From contig NZ_JAYFQK010000001.1 in NCBI RefSeq assembly GCF_034927245.1, forward strand, positions 1-45,133: DNA of 45,133 bases. Reading direction: 5' to 3'. The position numbers and the translations under genes were made by a program. The notes under the pieces were generated by a model, which worked only from the letters and a program-made list of their open reading frames with translations, had not been told where the DNA came from and ran no database searches. The DNA is from Desulfitobacterium_A sp034927245. Its GTDB lineage: Bacteria; Bacillota; Desulfitobacteriia; Desulfitobacteriales; Desulfitobacteriaceae. Shown here piece after piece: positions 30,218 through 40,242 of the stretch; the first letter of the stretch is position 1; each line of letters opens with the position of its first letter.

Positions 30218-33200
30218 TTATATAAAGTAGTTTACGCCACCCTCAAAAAGAGGTTGATATTTATTGCCGGAAATATTGATGGCGACACCTTCTCCTGTTC
30301 TTTCGGAATGCCCCATCTTACCAAGAACCCGGCCATCCGGACTGGTAATTCCTTCAATCGCTTCATAGGAACCATTTGGCGTATAAAGGACATCATTGCT
30401 CGGATTTCCTTCAATATCCACATATTGAGTTGCAACCTGTCCGTTGGCAATCAGTTTTTGGATTACTTCGGGCTTAGCTACAAATCGTCCTTCTCCATGC
30501 GAAACTGCAATCGAGTGAATATCACCCAGTTCAACGCCGCTGAACCAAGGAGACAAGATCGAGGTTACTTTGGTTTGAACCATACCGGAAACGTGACGCC
30601 CGATTTTGTTATACGTCAGCGTTGGGGAATCTTCAGTTAGATCAACGATTTCACCATAAGGAACCAATCCCAGCTTAATTAAGGCTTGGAACCCATTGCA
30701 TATGCCAAGCATCAAGCCATCTCTCTGATACAAGAGTTTCATAACTGCTTCTTTAATCAGAGGGTTTCTAAACATTGTTGCGATAAATTTCCCGGAACCA
30801 TCGGGTTCATCCCCGGCACTAAAACCACCCGGGAGCATGACAATTTGGGATTGCTCAATCTTTTTCACCATTTGTAAAATGGATTGTTCGACATCACCGG
30901 CCGTAAGGTTTCGAATGACGAGTGTATCAACCACACCGCCGGCTTTTACAAAGGCCTTGGCCGAATCATATTCACAGTTTGTCCCCGGGAATACGGGTAT
31001 AAAGATTCTCGGTTTTGCAATTTTTATGGACGGCTTATGAGTGTTACGACGGCTATAACGAATCGTTTGCGGCTTCGCTACTTTTTCCGTCTTCGTAGGG
31101 AAGATCTTTTCCAGAGGTTTCTCCCATGCTTCGAAAGCTGTGTCAACCGGGATTTCAACACCATTCAGGATAATCATTGGATTCTTCTGAGTATAACCAA
31201 GCAATCGATAGTAAACGTTACCGAAGGCCTCCTCTAAATTGACTGTTTCCCCGATTTCCAGAACGATTGAGCCATAGTCACAAGAAAACATTTTTTCAAT
31301 CTCAACCGGTTTACTAAAGTTAAGTCCAATTCGATTGCCAAAGGTCATTTTACTTATAGCTGCAGCCAGTCCGCCCATCCGCACGCTATAGGAAGCTAAA
31401 ACCTTTCCGGACCGGATTAATTCATGAATTTTTGAATAGTTTTGACGCAGCGCTTTAAAATCAGGAAGCTCGTTACTATCACGGATAGCCGGAACAAGGA
31501 CGACCTGACTTCCCGCCTTTTTGAATTCCTGCGAAACGACATCCTCATACTTCATAACATTTACAGCAAAGGCAACTAGGGTCGGTGGCACATGAAGATT
31601 CATAAAGGTTCCGGACATGCTGTCCTTGCCGCCGATTGCCGGGATTTCGAGTTCCTTCTGAGCATAATAAGCCCCCAGCAAAGCACTGAACGGCTTACCC
31701 CATTTTTCGGGGTCATGACCCAGCTTTTCGAAATATTCTTGGAGTGTCAGGCGCACCTTCCGATAATCTCCGCCTAGTGCAGCAATCTTAGTTACCGCAT
31801 CAACAACGGCATAGAGAGCTCCGTGGAAGGGACTCCATTTCGCTAACTGTGGATTATAGCCGTAAGCCATCACGGTCGCCGTATGCGTCTCTCCAGACTC
31901 AACCGGAATCTTAGCGACCATTCCCTCGGCCGGAGTCGCTTGATATCTACCGCCAAAAGGCATCAATACGGTATTTGCACCAATCGTCGAGTCAAAACGT
32001 TCGACTAAGCCTTTTTGGTTGCAGACGTTTAAGTCTTGTAGGTTCGCCATCCAGGCATTAGTTAAGGCGGCAGCTTTATCGTTAAGGGTTAAATTCTGTT
32101 CAAGTACTTCAGGTAAGCGCTTAAAGTAATTCTTCTTGGCATCAGGAAGATTCACTTTAACGTCGGCATGCTGTTTAACTCCATTTGTGTTTAAAAACTC
32201 GCGGCTGATATCAACAATCGGCTGGTCACGCCATTTCATTATTAAACGAGGTTCAGCTTTAACCTGAGCAACGAGTGAAGCTTCCAGATTTTCTTCTTGG
32301 GCATACTTAACAAAGGCGTTAAAGTTTTCGGCAGCAATAACAACCGCCATCCGTTCCTGGGATTCGGAAATCGCAAGTTCGGTTCCATCAAGGCCCTCAT
32401 ACTTTTTCGGAATGGCATCGAGGTTGATCACCAAGCCATCGGTTAATTCACCAATCGCCACCGAAACCCCGCCTGCTCCAAAATCATTACAACGCTTAAT
32501 CATAGTGCTCACCTTGCTATTACGGAATAAGCGTTGAATTTTTCGTTCTGTCGGCGGATTTCCTTTTTGAACCTCTGCCCCGCAGGCTACAAGCGATTCT
32601 TCGGTATGTTCCTTGGAAGAGCCTGTAGCCCCGCCGCAGCCATCCCGTCCTGTCCTTCCGCCGACAAGCACGACGACATCTCCGGGTTCAGGCGTTTTCC
32701 GAATGATATTAGCCCGAGGAGCAGCTGCAATTACAGCCCCGATTTCCATCCGTTTTGCAACAAAGTCCTCATCATATATTTCTGTAACTTGCCCCGTCGC
32801 CAGACCGATTTGATTGCCATAAGAGCTATAGCCTGCTGCGGCACCTGTGGTAATCTTGCGTTGCGGCAATTTGCCGGGAAGAGTATCCTCAACTTTGGTT
32901 CGCGGATCGGCGCTGCCCGTTACGCGCATCGCCTGGTAGACATAGGTACGGCCTGATAAGGGATCACGGATAGCTCCACCTAAACATGTTGCTGCTCCCC
33001 CAAAAGGTTCGATCTCAGTGGGATGATTATGGGTCTCGTTTTTGAACATAACGAGCCATTCTTCTTCCTGTCCATCGATGTCAACGTTTACGACAATGCT
33101 ACAAGCATTGATTTCATCCGATTCGTCTAAGTCTTGTAAAAGCCCCTTCTTTTTAAGTTCTTTAGCTCCCAAGATCGCCAAATCCATAAGGCAGACATCT

Positions 33201-34021
33201 TTATGGGGAAGTTTTTCGCCATAAACTTCAGCCCGGGTTCTAAGATATTCTTCATAAGCAGTATTAATGGGAACAAAATAATTTCCTTCGTCAATTGTCA
33301 CATTTTCTAACTTTGTAAAAAATGTGGTATGACGGCAGTGATCCGACCAATAGGTATCGATTACACGAATCTCAGTAATCGTTGGGTTTCTTTTTTCCGT
33401 ATCTCGAAAATAACTCTGACAAAACGCGAAATCCTCAAAGCTCATAGCCAGACCTGCGTCATCAAAGAATGCTTTTAATTCAGCCGATGTTCTATCGATA
33501 AAATCCTCCAGTATTTCCACATCAGGCGGAATATCTGCTTCAAATTCTAAACTTGTCGGTTTCTCTAAAGACGCTTCCCGAGATTCAACCGGGTTGATAC
33601 AATAGTTTTTAATATTCGTCAAGTCTTCCTCAGTGATTTGTCCGGTAAGCACTATCACTTTTGCTGAGGCGATGTTCGGTCGTTCATGCTGGGTCAAAAT
33701 CTGAACACATTGGGCAGCCGAATCCGCCCGTTGGTCATATTGCCCCGGAAGATATTCCATAGCGAATACCCAATCATTGGGCGAAATCTCGAGCTCGTCA
33801 TCATAAACCCAATCAAGCGGAGGTTCGGCAAAAATAATATTTCGGGAAGCAACATATTCTTCATCAGTTAACCCGGAAATATCATAACGGTTAATGATTC
33901 TTAGCCCTGTTAGCCCTTTAACTCCTAAATTCTCAGTTAAATCACTCAATAGACCTTGAGCTTCAATATTAAATCCCGGTTTTTTTTCAACAAAAATTCT
34001 TCTGACAGCTTGCGCTTCCAT
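30218..34021 (-). CDS. purL: Phosphoribosylformylglycinamidine synthase, one-piece PurL with glutaminase domain
   Basis: The 1267-residue enzyme carries, in order, an N-terminal PurS-like/linker region, two AIRS-type synthetase halves (SDHCRHTTF near 230, KNETHNHPTEIEPFGGAAT and GGKDSMSG for the two ATP sites) and a C-terminal class-I glutaminase. The latter has nucleophile Cys in GICNGFQAL and His/Glu in the SHGEGRF/GHSERTG region. It makes FGAM from FGAR with glutamine and ATP, the fourth step of purine synthesis. The frame is open to 34093, but GGAGG just upstream of the ATG at 34021 and homology from MEAQAVRR fix the start. It stands alone, away from other pur genes; no riboswitch is visible in its leader. 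Confidence 0.95.
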   Translation of the reverse strand: MEAQAVRRIFVEKKPGFNIEAQGLLSDLTENLGVKGLTGLRIINRYDISGLTDEEYVASRNIIFAEPPLDWVYDDELEISPNDWVFAMEYLPGQYDQRADSAAQCVQILTQHERPNIASAKVIVLTGQITEEDLTNIKNYCINPVESREASLEKPTSLEFEADIPPDVEILEDFIDRTSAELKAFFDDAGLAMSFEDFAFCQSYFRDTEKRNPTITEIRVIDTYWSDHCRHTTFFTKLENVTIDEGNYFVPINTAYEEYLRTRAEVYGEKLPHKDVCLMDLAILGAKELKKKGLLQDLDESDEINACSIVVNVDIDGQEEEWLVMFKNETHNHPTEIEPFGGAATCLGGAIRDPLSGRTYVYQAMRVTGSADPRTKVEDTLPGKLPQRKITTGAAAGYSSYGNQIGLATGQVTEIYDEDFVAKRMEIGAVIAAAPRANIIRKTPEPGDVVVLVGGRTGRDGCGGATGSSKEHTEESLVACGAEVQKGNPPTERKIQRLFRNSKVSTMIKRCNDFGAGGVSVAIGELTDGLVINLDAIPKKYEGLDGTELAISESQERMAVVIAAENFNAFVKYAQEENLEASLVAQVKAEPRLIMKWRDQPIVDISREFLNTNGVKQHADVKVNLPDAKKNYFKRLPEVLEQNLTLNDKAAALTNAWMANLQDLNVCNQKGLVERFDSTIGANTVLMPFGGRYQATPAEGMVAKIPVESGETHTATVMAYGYNPQLAKWSPFHGALYAVVDAVTKIAALGGDYRKVRLTLQEYFEKLGHDPEKWGKPFSALLGAYYAQKELEIPAIGGKDSMSGTFMNLHVPPTLVAFAVNVMKYEDVVSQEFKKAGSQVVLVPAIRDSNELPDFKALRQNYSKIHELIRSGKVLASYSVRMGGLAAAISKMTFGNRIGLNFSKPVEIEKMFSCDYGSIVLEIGETVNLEEAFGNVYYRLLGYTQKNPMIILNGVEIPVDTAFEAWEKPLEKIFPTKTEKVAKPQTIRYSRRNTHKPSIKIAKPRIFIPVFPGTNCEYDSAKAFVKAGGVVDTLVIRNLTAGDVEQSILQMVKKIEQSQIVMLPGGFSAGDEPDGSGKFIATMFRNPLIKEAVMKLLYQRDGLMLGICNGFQALIKLGLVPYGEIVDLTEDSPTLTYNKIGRHVSGMVQTKVTSILSPWFSGVELGDIHSIAVSHGEGRFVAKPEVIQKLIANGQVATQYVDIEGNPSNDVLYTPNGSYEAIEGITSPDGRVLGKMGHSERTGEGVAINISGNKYQPLFEGGVNYFI

Positions 34022-34155
34022 ATTTTCCTCCACTTCACACACTTTTTCCGAACTTTCGGCGTTATTTTCCCCAAAACGTTCTGTTTTTATCATAATACCA
34101 CGATAAACTTTATACCGCTAGCCTGCAATTTGATGTTTTTAATCAGAATTATAAA

Positions 34156-34214
34156 AGAAAAATAGAACTAAGGCTGCTGTTCCGGAACTTCAGTCCGGAT
34201 GCAGCAGCCTTAGT
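34156..34214 (-). terminator. Terminator after the hemerythrin-CheX gene
   Basis: A long stem of about 20 bp (34167-34186 with 34194-34214, one mismatch or bulge) with a 7-base loop is followed on the minus strand by TTCTATTTTTC. It insulates purL from the gene upstream. Confidence 0.87.
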
Positions 34215-34233
34215 AAAGTAATATAAATCACAA

Positions 34234-35091
34234 CTACCTTTTATTTAGGGCAATATTTAGGGAGAAATCTCCGATTTCCGTACCGATCGTAACAACATAA
34301 GCTTCTTTACAGGCAAGGGAAATGGATTGATTTTTGCCTAATATAACCTGGGGTGAAGTAATATCACAGCGATAGTTTGCACTAGCCAGGTAACTAACCG
34401 CATTACCGCTGATAATATTTCCTACTTCTCCAAGGGCCGAAGTTACGAACACATCTATTTTCTCAAATTCCATTCCCGACATCGATTTAACGATTGTCAG
34501 AGCGGTTGGTTTTGAATAACTAAACATGACTGAACCTGTAAGGTCACCAACAACACCAATCAAAGCATTGACTTCTTTGCCCTCGTAAAGATCATTGATC
34601 TCAACGATTTCTTTCTTTTTAGCCTCCAGATTTAACATCTGTTTGAAAACATCTTGTGTGGCTTGAACAAAAGGGTTTATCACTTCAATGTTCTTCCGAA
34701 CAAATTCCCCCATCTTTTGATCTTCCCTGGCAACATGGTAAATCAACCAGGCCATAAGCTTACCCGCAAATTCTTGGCTCAGTTCTTCGGGGTAATCTTC
34801 ATCCTCCATTTTATGGGCATATTTAAAGACATCAGCTTTAAAATCTTCGTGGTGTTTATGATGTTCGTCTGCCGCGGGGTAATTAATTTTTCTTTGGTAG
34901 ACTTCCTCGTTGGCAAAGTGTTCTACGACATAACTTTGCATAAAGGACATCGTTTCCTTTACGCGATCAATTTTCTGCTCCCAGGGTCTATTTTCTTTGA
35001 TTGCCTGCAAAAAGTCGGATACTCGTTGAAATAGTTCTCGATGTTGTTCATCAACTGTTTCTATACCAACACGATAGCTTTCTTTCCACAT
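34234..35091 (-). CDS. Bacteriohemerythrin fused to a CheX-like domain
   Basis: The 285-residue protein joins two domains. Residues 1-140 are a hemerythrin with every di-iron ligand visible: His17 (DEQHRELF), His58 and Glu62 (HFANEE), His77 and His81 (HHKHH), His119 and Asp124 (HVARED). Residues 150-285 match the CheX/CheC fold, including the phosphatase-type ExxN in ALGEVGNIISGN (Glu222, Asn225). Hemerythrin binds O2 reversibly; CheX removes phosphate from CheY-like receivers, and CheX-like domains also occur as non-catalytic modules. An oxygen-gated phosphatase or aerotaxis adaptor is my inference. It is soluble, with GGAGG upstream of the ATG. No chemotaxis genes lie in the window. Confidence 0.9.
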   Translation of the reverse strand: MWKESYRVGIETVDEQHRELFQRVSDFLQAIKENRPWEQKIDRVKETMSFMQSYVVEHFANEEVYQRKINYPAADEHHKHHEDFKADVFKYAHKMEDEDYPEELSQEFAGKLMAWLIYHVAREDQKMGEFVRKNIEVINPFVQATQDVFKQMLNLEAKKKEIVEINDLYEGKEVNALIGVVGDLTGSVMFSYSKPTALTIVKSMSGMEFEKIDVFVTSALGEVGNIISGNAVSYLASANYRCDITSPQVILGKNQSISLACKEAYVVTIGTEIGDFSLNIALNKR

Positions 35092-35184
35092 CCTGTTTAT
35101 CCTCCACTTTTAAACTATTCTAATTTATTTTATCATTCTACAACCGGTAAAGAATTCCTGCCGTTTCATTAATCTTTGTGACGG

Positions 35185-38100
35185 TTAGTTATCAGATATA
35201 CTTCGTTGTGTTAGGTCGGTTAAGTTTCGCAGGTACTCCGTCATATTTGCAGACAAACATTCCTGTGAAACCTGCCATTGCCAATTGTTGCCGACGGTTC
35301 CCGGAACATTCATCCGCGCTTCTGAATCAAGCCCCAATATATCTTGGAGGGGCAGAATTACCCAAGAAGCCGTACTCTTGTATAATTCTTCAATTATATC
35401 ACGACAAGCCTGCCGACATTCTTCAAGTGTGCTCGAGACATTTGCCAAGGTCGTTTTATACCACCCCAGTAAGGTATCGTTATCATGTGTACCAGAGTAA
35501 TAGATTAACTGCGAATCCCCCCTGTCCTTGAGTTCACTAACCGGTGTAAACTGGAAAACTTTCATTCCGGGAAACCCAAAAATCCGGCGAAGGGTTTCTA
35601 CTTCGGGCGTGATCATTCCTAAATCTTCTGCCAGTAAAGGCAGTGGCCCAAATTCCTCAATTAAGCTTTCAAAAAAACGCTTACCCGGACCTTTCTGCCA
35701 ATGCCCGTTGATCGCCGTCTCCTCTTCTGCATCGATCTGCCAATAGGCCTCAAATCCACGGAAATGATCTATTCGAGTATAATCAAACAACTTTAAGGTC
35801 TGTTTAATTCTTCTCTTCCACCAGTGATAATGTGTCGCTTCATGCACTTGCCAATCATAAACAGGGTTATCCCAACGCTGTCCTGTTAAACTGAAATAGT
35901 CAGGCGGAACCCCGGCAACAGCACTAGGCTTGCCTTGAGCGTCAAGTTTGAATAATTCGCGGTTTACCCAGACCTCGCAGCTGTCTGCTGCCACATAAAG
36001 AGGCATATCGCCGATTATTTTAACCTTTTTAGAGGCTGCGTAAGCTTTTAATTCCTGCCACTGTATATAAAACGTATACTGAACGAAACGATAATAATCT
36101 ATTTCCTCAGTTAGCTTTAGTGTATACTCTTCAAGCTTCTTAGGAACGCGCGTGGAAATTTCGCTTTCCCAATCATACCAGGGGATTCCATTAAAAAGTT
36201 CCTTTAATGCGCTAAACAGGCAGTAATCTGCAAGCCATTCGGAATTTTCGCTTATGAACTTTTCGTAGTTATCCAAGGTCAAATATGCAGATCGGGTGGA
36301 TTGGCCAAAAGGGTTCGTCAATTGTAAGCGAAAAGCGAGGAAAGCTTTCCGCAGCAATCCTTCTTTGGTTTTCTTATATGCATTAAAATTTTCTTTTTCG
36401 ATTTGAGCCGCATTTTCGAGAATGGCTTCCTGAATGGTATCCCTTGGGAGAAGGCCTTCCTTGATTAAAGGATCAAAGCTGATCAGGAACGGATTCCCCG
36501 CGAAAAGTGAATCACTTTGGTAAGGAGAATCTCCTAGGCCGACTGGATTTAAGGGCAAAACCTGCCACAAGGACTGGTGGGCTGATGCCAGAACGTCAAT
36601 AAAGTGGAAGGCCGAATCTCCTAAATCACCTATTCCCCAAGGCGACGGCAGAGAGCTTATATGCAATAGGACTCCCGAGGCTCTTGTCAGTTGAGTTGCA
36701 AAGTTGGTCTTATCATCTTTCTTTATAAAGAAGGCCCTAGCTGACAAAGGATTTATCGGTATGATCCAATCATCTTTGTCCAGGGGGGTTAAAACCTCAC
36801 TTGTTAGGAGATCAATCACCCATGGAATTGTTTCCGAATTCAAATCCAGCTCAATTTTTTGTGCTGTAGTACAATTTCGATTAACCAGTACCCAGATTGA
36901 CTCTTGCGGATTTGTCCGCACAAAGCCATAGACATCCTCACCGAAATGTAAGGACTGAAACTCCCCTGTTTGCAGCACTTCATATTCCCGGCGCCAGCGG
37001 ACCATTCGTTTAAACCAATTTACGAGTTCTTGATCTTCCTTACCCCACGGAAAAGTACCTCGGTTATAGGGATCACTATATCCTTCCATTCCGGCTTCAT
37101 CACCATAGTAAATGCTGGGCACACCGGGGAACGTCATTTGGAGCAAACTGAATAGTTTAAGCTTTTGAACCGCCAACTGCCGAGCTTCAGCAGAAAGGCG
37201 GAAGGTTCGCCGTTGTTTATCGGTTAAATTCGCTTCCGGAGGGGCATCTCCGAGGAGGGTTAAGATTCGGGCTCTGTCATGACTTCCCAGCAGATTCATT
37301 AAAGCATAAAAGTTCTCTCGAGGATAAGTTTCATAAAGGCTCATGACATGGCGATGGACCTGAGATGCCCCCAAATCCCCGCGCAAAAAGTGAAGCAAGC
37401 ACTCTCGTATCGGATAATTCATGGTTGCGTCGAGTTCTTGCCCCCAAAAATACTGCCGAAGTTCACCATAACTCATTTTATTGGAGGCATTCTCCCACAC
37501 TTCACCAATCAAAACGGCGCTGGGATTGATTGCTTTCATCGCTTTTCTAAAATCCCGGATAAAAGCGTCAGGCAGCTCATCTGCCACATCAAGGCGCCAG
37601 CCGGCAATCCCCATTGTCATCCATTTTTTAAGGACGCTTTCTTCAGTACCAAAGATGAATTGGCGGTACGACTCATTCATCTCATCTACTTCCGGAAGAT
37701 CTTCGGTATTCCACCAGCATTCATATTCCGAACTGCCGGGCTTAAACCGATACCATGAGTAATACGGTGAATCCGGTGACTGATAGGATCCTAATCCGGG
37801 GTAATGGCTTTCCTTGTTAAAATAGCGGCTGTCACTTCCCGTATGACTGAAGACACCATCAAGCAGAATGGAAATGCCATACTGGTTGGCCGTTTGCACA
37901 AGCCGTTCGAATGTTTCGTCATCGCCATACATCGAATCTATTTTTAGGTAATCCCCGGTATCGTATTTATGATTGCTTGTCGCCTCGAAAATAGGGTTAA
38001 GATAGAGAATGCTGATTCCCAATTCTTGAAGATAGGGCAGTCTTTTAATAATCCCGTCCAGATCTCCCCCGAAAAAATCCCAATGTGTGACTCTGCCCCG

Positions 38101-38643
38101 CTCATCTTTCGTATAAAAAGGCGTATCTTCCCAATCTAAATGCAGGAGCGCCCTCTTTTTTGTATACGTTTCCGACTTGGCCGATTTTCCTTTCGCAAAA
38201 CGGTCGACGAAAATTTGGTAGATAATTCCCCGCCGGTACCACTCCGGAATCTGCATGGGCTGATAGACTGTGATTTGATAGGAAAGGGGTTCCCCCTCGG
38301 TCATTTGGCCTAATCCGCCCAAACCTTCTTCATTGTTACCGTAATAATACTGATCTTCCCCCAACTTCAGAATGAAATAATACCAAACCAGACCCGGAAC
38401 AGGCGGTGCTGAAAATTCCCCTTCAAACCAAACTTCTTTTTGACTTTCGGCATTTTCAAGCCGATACATTGCGATAAGCTTTTCATGTTTCGAAACTGTT
38501 TCCCATAAGCGAATATAGCATTGGTCGATCATCATATCGTCTGAAATTTGCAGCCTGAGCACTACATTTTGTCCGCATACAACCGCTCCAAACGGTTCCC
38601 GAAAAATGCGTTCATGAGAATGATGCCGTACTTTAACTTCCAT
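35185..38643 (-). CDS. GH13 glycosidase (cyclomaltodextrinase/neopullulanase-like) fused to GH77 4-alpha-glucanotransferase
   Basis: The 1152-residue protein has an N-terminal beta-sandwich (about 1-125), a GH13 alpha-amylase barrel (about 135-560) and a complete MalQ-type GH77 domain (about 660-1150). GH13 residues are the nucleophile Asp in GWRLDVA (about 352), the acid Glu in IGEVWE (about 381) and Asp in LGSHDRA (about 456). GH77 residues are the nucleophile Asp in RIDHFRGFEAYW, Glu in LLAEDLG and Asp in YSGTHDND. The ATG at 38643 with GGAG is chosen over a TTG six codons earlier. It follows glgA by 62 bases, so it probably ends the glycogen unit. Hydrolysis and disproportionation of short maltodextrins by one chain is the likely role. 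Confidence 0.92.
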   Translation of the reverse strand: MEVKVRHHSHERIFREPFGAVVCGQNVVLRLQISDDMMIDQCYIRLWETVSKHEKLIAMYRLENAESQKEVWFEGEFSAPPVPGLVWYYFILKLGEDQYYYGNNEEGLGGLGQMTEGEPLSYQITVYQPMQIPEWYRRGIIYQIFVDRFAKGKSAKSETYTKKRALLHLDWEDTPFYTKDERGRVTHWDFFGGDLDGIIKRLPYLQELGISILYLNPIFEATSNHKYDTGDYLKIDSMYGDDETFERLVQTANQYGISILLDGVFSHTGSDSRYFNKESHYPGLGSYQSPDSPYYSWYRFKPGSSEYECWWNTEDLPEVDEMNESYRQFIFGTEESVLKKWMTMGIAGWRLDVADELPDAFIRDFRKAMKAINPSAVLIGEVWENASNKMSYGELRQYFWGQELDATMNYPIRECLLHFLRGDLGASQVHRHVMSLYETYPRENFYALMNLLGSHDRARILTLLGDAPPEANLTDKQRRTFRLSAEARQLAVQKLKLFSLLQMTFPGVPSIYYGDEAGMEGYSDPYNRGTFPWGKEDQELVNWFKRMVRWRREYEVLQTGEFQSLHFGEDVYGFVRTNPQESIWVLVNRNCTTAQKIELDLNSETIPWVIDLLTSEVLTPLDKDDWIIPINPLSARAFFIKKDDKTNFATQLTRASGVLLHISSLPSPWGIGDLGDSAFHFIDVLASAHQSLWQVLPLNPVGLGDSPYQSDSLFAGNPFLISFDPLIKEGLLPRDTIQEAILENAAQIEKENFNAYKKTKEGLLRKAFLAFRLQLTNPFGQSTRSAYLTLDNYEKFISENSEWLADYCLFSALKELFNGIPWYDWESEISTRVPKKLEEYTLKLTEEIDYYRFVQYTFYIQWQELKAYAASKKVKIIGDMPLYVAADSCEVWVNRELFKLDAQGKPSAVAGVPPDYFSLTGQRWDNPVYDWQVHEATHYHWWKRRIKQTLKLFDYTRIDHFRGFEAYWQIDAEEETAINGHWQKGPGKRFFESLIEEFGPLPLLAEDLGMITPEVETLRRIFGFPGMKVFQFTPVSELKDRGDSQLIYYSGTHDNDTLLGWYKTTLANVSSTLEECRQACRDIIEELYKSTASWVILPLQDILGLDSEARMNVPGTVGNNWQWQVSQECLSANMTEYLRNLTDLTQRSISDN

Positions 38644-38705
38644 ATCCACTCTCCATATCAAACACTTTTGAAGCGGCTCACTTTTCGAATAACCTTCCAG
38701 ATGGA

Positions 38706-40109
38706 TTATTCGATTAATAAATCTTCATAAAGTTTCAGATAAGCCCGAGCCGAGCGATCCCAACTGAAATCTGATTGCAGCGCATTTTCTTTAATTCGGT
38801 TCCAAGTTGCTTGATCTTCATAAAACAGTTTTACAGCCCTTTGAATGGTATATAGAAAATCATGTGCATTATAGTTATCGAAATGAAAGCCGTTTCCTCT
38901 CTCCCGGTCCTCCTCATAGGAGATAACCGTGTCGCTTAAGCCTCCCGTATTGCGAACGATCGGAATTGTCCCATAGCGCATAGCCATCATTTGCGATATC
39001 CCACAAGGCTCAAAGCGTGAAGGCATCAAGAAAATGTCTGCGCCTGCGTAGATCCGGTGAGCAAGATTATCATCAAATTTTATACAGGCAGCAACCTTAC
39101 GCGGATATTTTTGAGCAAAGCAGCGCAGCATGTCCTCATACTGCGTATCTCCGGTACCCAGGGCCACGAATTGGACATCGAGAGCCAGAATTTCTTCAAG
39201 AACGCGTGCCAGAAGGTCTAACCCCTTTTGGTCGACTAAACGTGACACAATAGCCAGCAATGGGGTATGATCGTTAACCGGTAATTTTAAAAGTTGCTGC
39301 AAATAATTTTTATTTTTTTGTTTAGCCTGCGGCGAGGAGGAAAATGGAAAAATCGTGTAATCCAATCCATTGACAATTCCAAGCAAACGATCTGAACGTT
39401 TTTGCAATACACCTTCCAAGTGTTCGCCATAATATGGTGTTTGTATTTCACGGGCATAGGTTGGACTAACGGTTGTTAGTCGGTCTGCATAGATGAGGCC
39501 GGCTTTCATAAAATTGATGGCCTGATTAAATTCAAGCGCCTCCGAAGTGAAATAATTTTCGTCCAACCCTATGATATCTTCCAGAACCTCTTTGCCAAAA
39601 ATTCCTTGGTACTTGAGATTATGAATCGTAAATACGGTTTTGATCCGATAGCAGGAATTACCACGATAAAATTCCTTGAGCATCAACGGAATTAAGGCCG
39701 TATGCCAATCGTGACAATGCAAAACAGTAGTACGGCTGTTAGGAAGATGTTGAAGACTTTCAAGCACAGCCCTCGAAAAAAATGCAAATTGTTCTGCCTT
39801 ATCATATTCATCGTAGCTGCTGCTGCGCTTAAAATAATATTCATTATCCAGGAAATAAAAGGGTACACCTTGATAAACCATCTCTTCCAAACCACAGTAT
39901 TGATTACGCCAAGCGACAGGAACCCGGAACTGTGCAATTGGCTTGAAGGTTTTGCGAAAGTTTTCAGAGATAAGGCTGTATTTGGGCATTATCACACGAA
40001 CATCAACCCCTAATCTATGTAAAGCAATAGGCAATGATCCCGCCACATCACCTAAACCGCCGGTTTTAATAAAGGGGGTCGCTTCCGCAACAGCAAATAC
40101 AATCGTCAT
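38706..40109 (-). CDS. glgA: Glycogen synthase (ADP-glucose, GT5)
   Basis: The 467-residue enzyme starts its homology at MTIVFAVAEATPFIKTGGLG, with the ADP-glucose-binding KTGGLGDV near residues 15-22. It ends with the GT-B catalytic region PSRFEPCGISQMMAMRYGTIPI and RNTGGLSDTV. It elongates alpha-1,4-glucan from ADP-glucose. The frame is open 51 codons further to 40262, overlapping glgB, but that extension is unlike any GlgA; AAGGAGG ten bases before the ATG at 40109 supports the shorter form. It follows glgB by 133 bases containing a hairpin. The ADP-glucose pyrophosphorylase gene (glgC) and a phosphorylase gene (glgP) are not in the window. Confidence 0.93.
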   Translation of the reverse strand: MTIVFAVAEATPFIKTGGLGDVAGSLPIALHRLGVDVRVIMPKYSLISENFRKTFKPIAQFRVPVAWRNQYCGLEEMVYQGVPFYFLDNEYYFKRSSSYDEYDKAEQFAFFSRAVLESLQHLPNSRTTVLHCHDWHTALIPLMLKEFYRGNSCYRIKTVFTIHNLKYQGIFGKEVLEDIIGLDENYFTSEALEFNQAINFMKAGLIYADRLTTVSPTYAREIQTPYYGEHLEGVLQKRSDRLLGIVNGLDYTIFPFSSSPQAKQKNKNYLQQLLKLPVNDHTPLLAIVSRLVDQKGLDLLARVLEEILALDVQFVALGTGDTQYEDMLRCFAQKYPRKVAACIKFDDNLAHRIYAGADIFLMPSRFEPCGISQMMAMRYGTIPIVRNTGGLSDTVISYEEDRERGNGFHFDNYNAHDFLYTIQRAVKLFYEDQATWNRIKENALQSDFSWDRSARAYLKLYEDLLIE

Positions 40110-40150
40110 CGATATTTCTTCCTCCTTAGGGCAAGCGTTTTTAACCATCG

Positions 40151-40178
40151 TTAAGGGATGGTTTTGCCATCCCTTTAA
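40151..40178 (-). other. Hairpin between glgB and glgA
   Basis: TTAAGGGATGG (40151-40161) pairs with CCATCCCTTTAA (40167-40178) around a five-base loop. No T run follows on the minus strand, so it is more likely an mRNA-processing or stability hairpin than a terminator. Confidence 0.5.
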
Positions 40179-40242
40179 TATATTCTCCGCTTCCACTTCT
40201 AAGGACTTATCCAAAAAAGAATAGACGATTTCTTCAATTGAT

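Noticed and set aside
34022..34093. Longer purL start
   Set aside because: GGAGG precedes the ATG at 34021 and PurL homology begins there; the extra residues are unlike the family.
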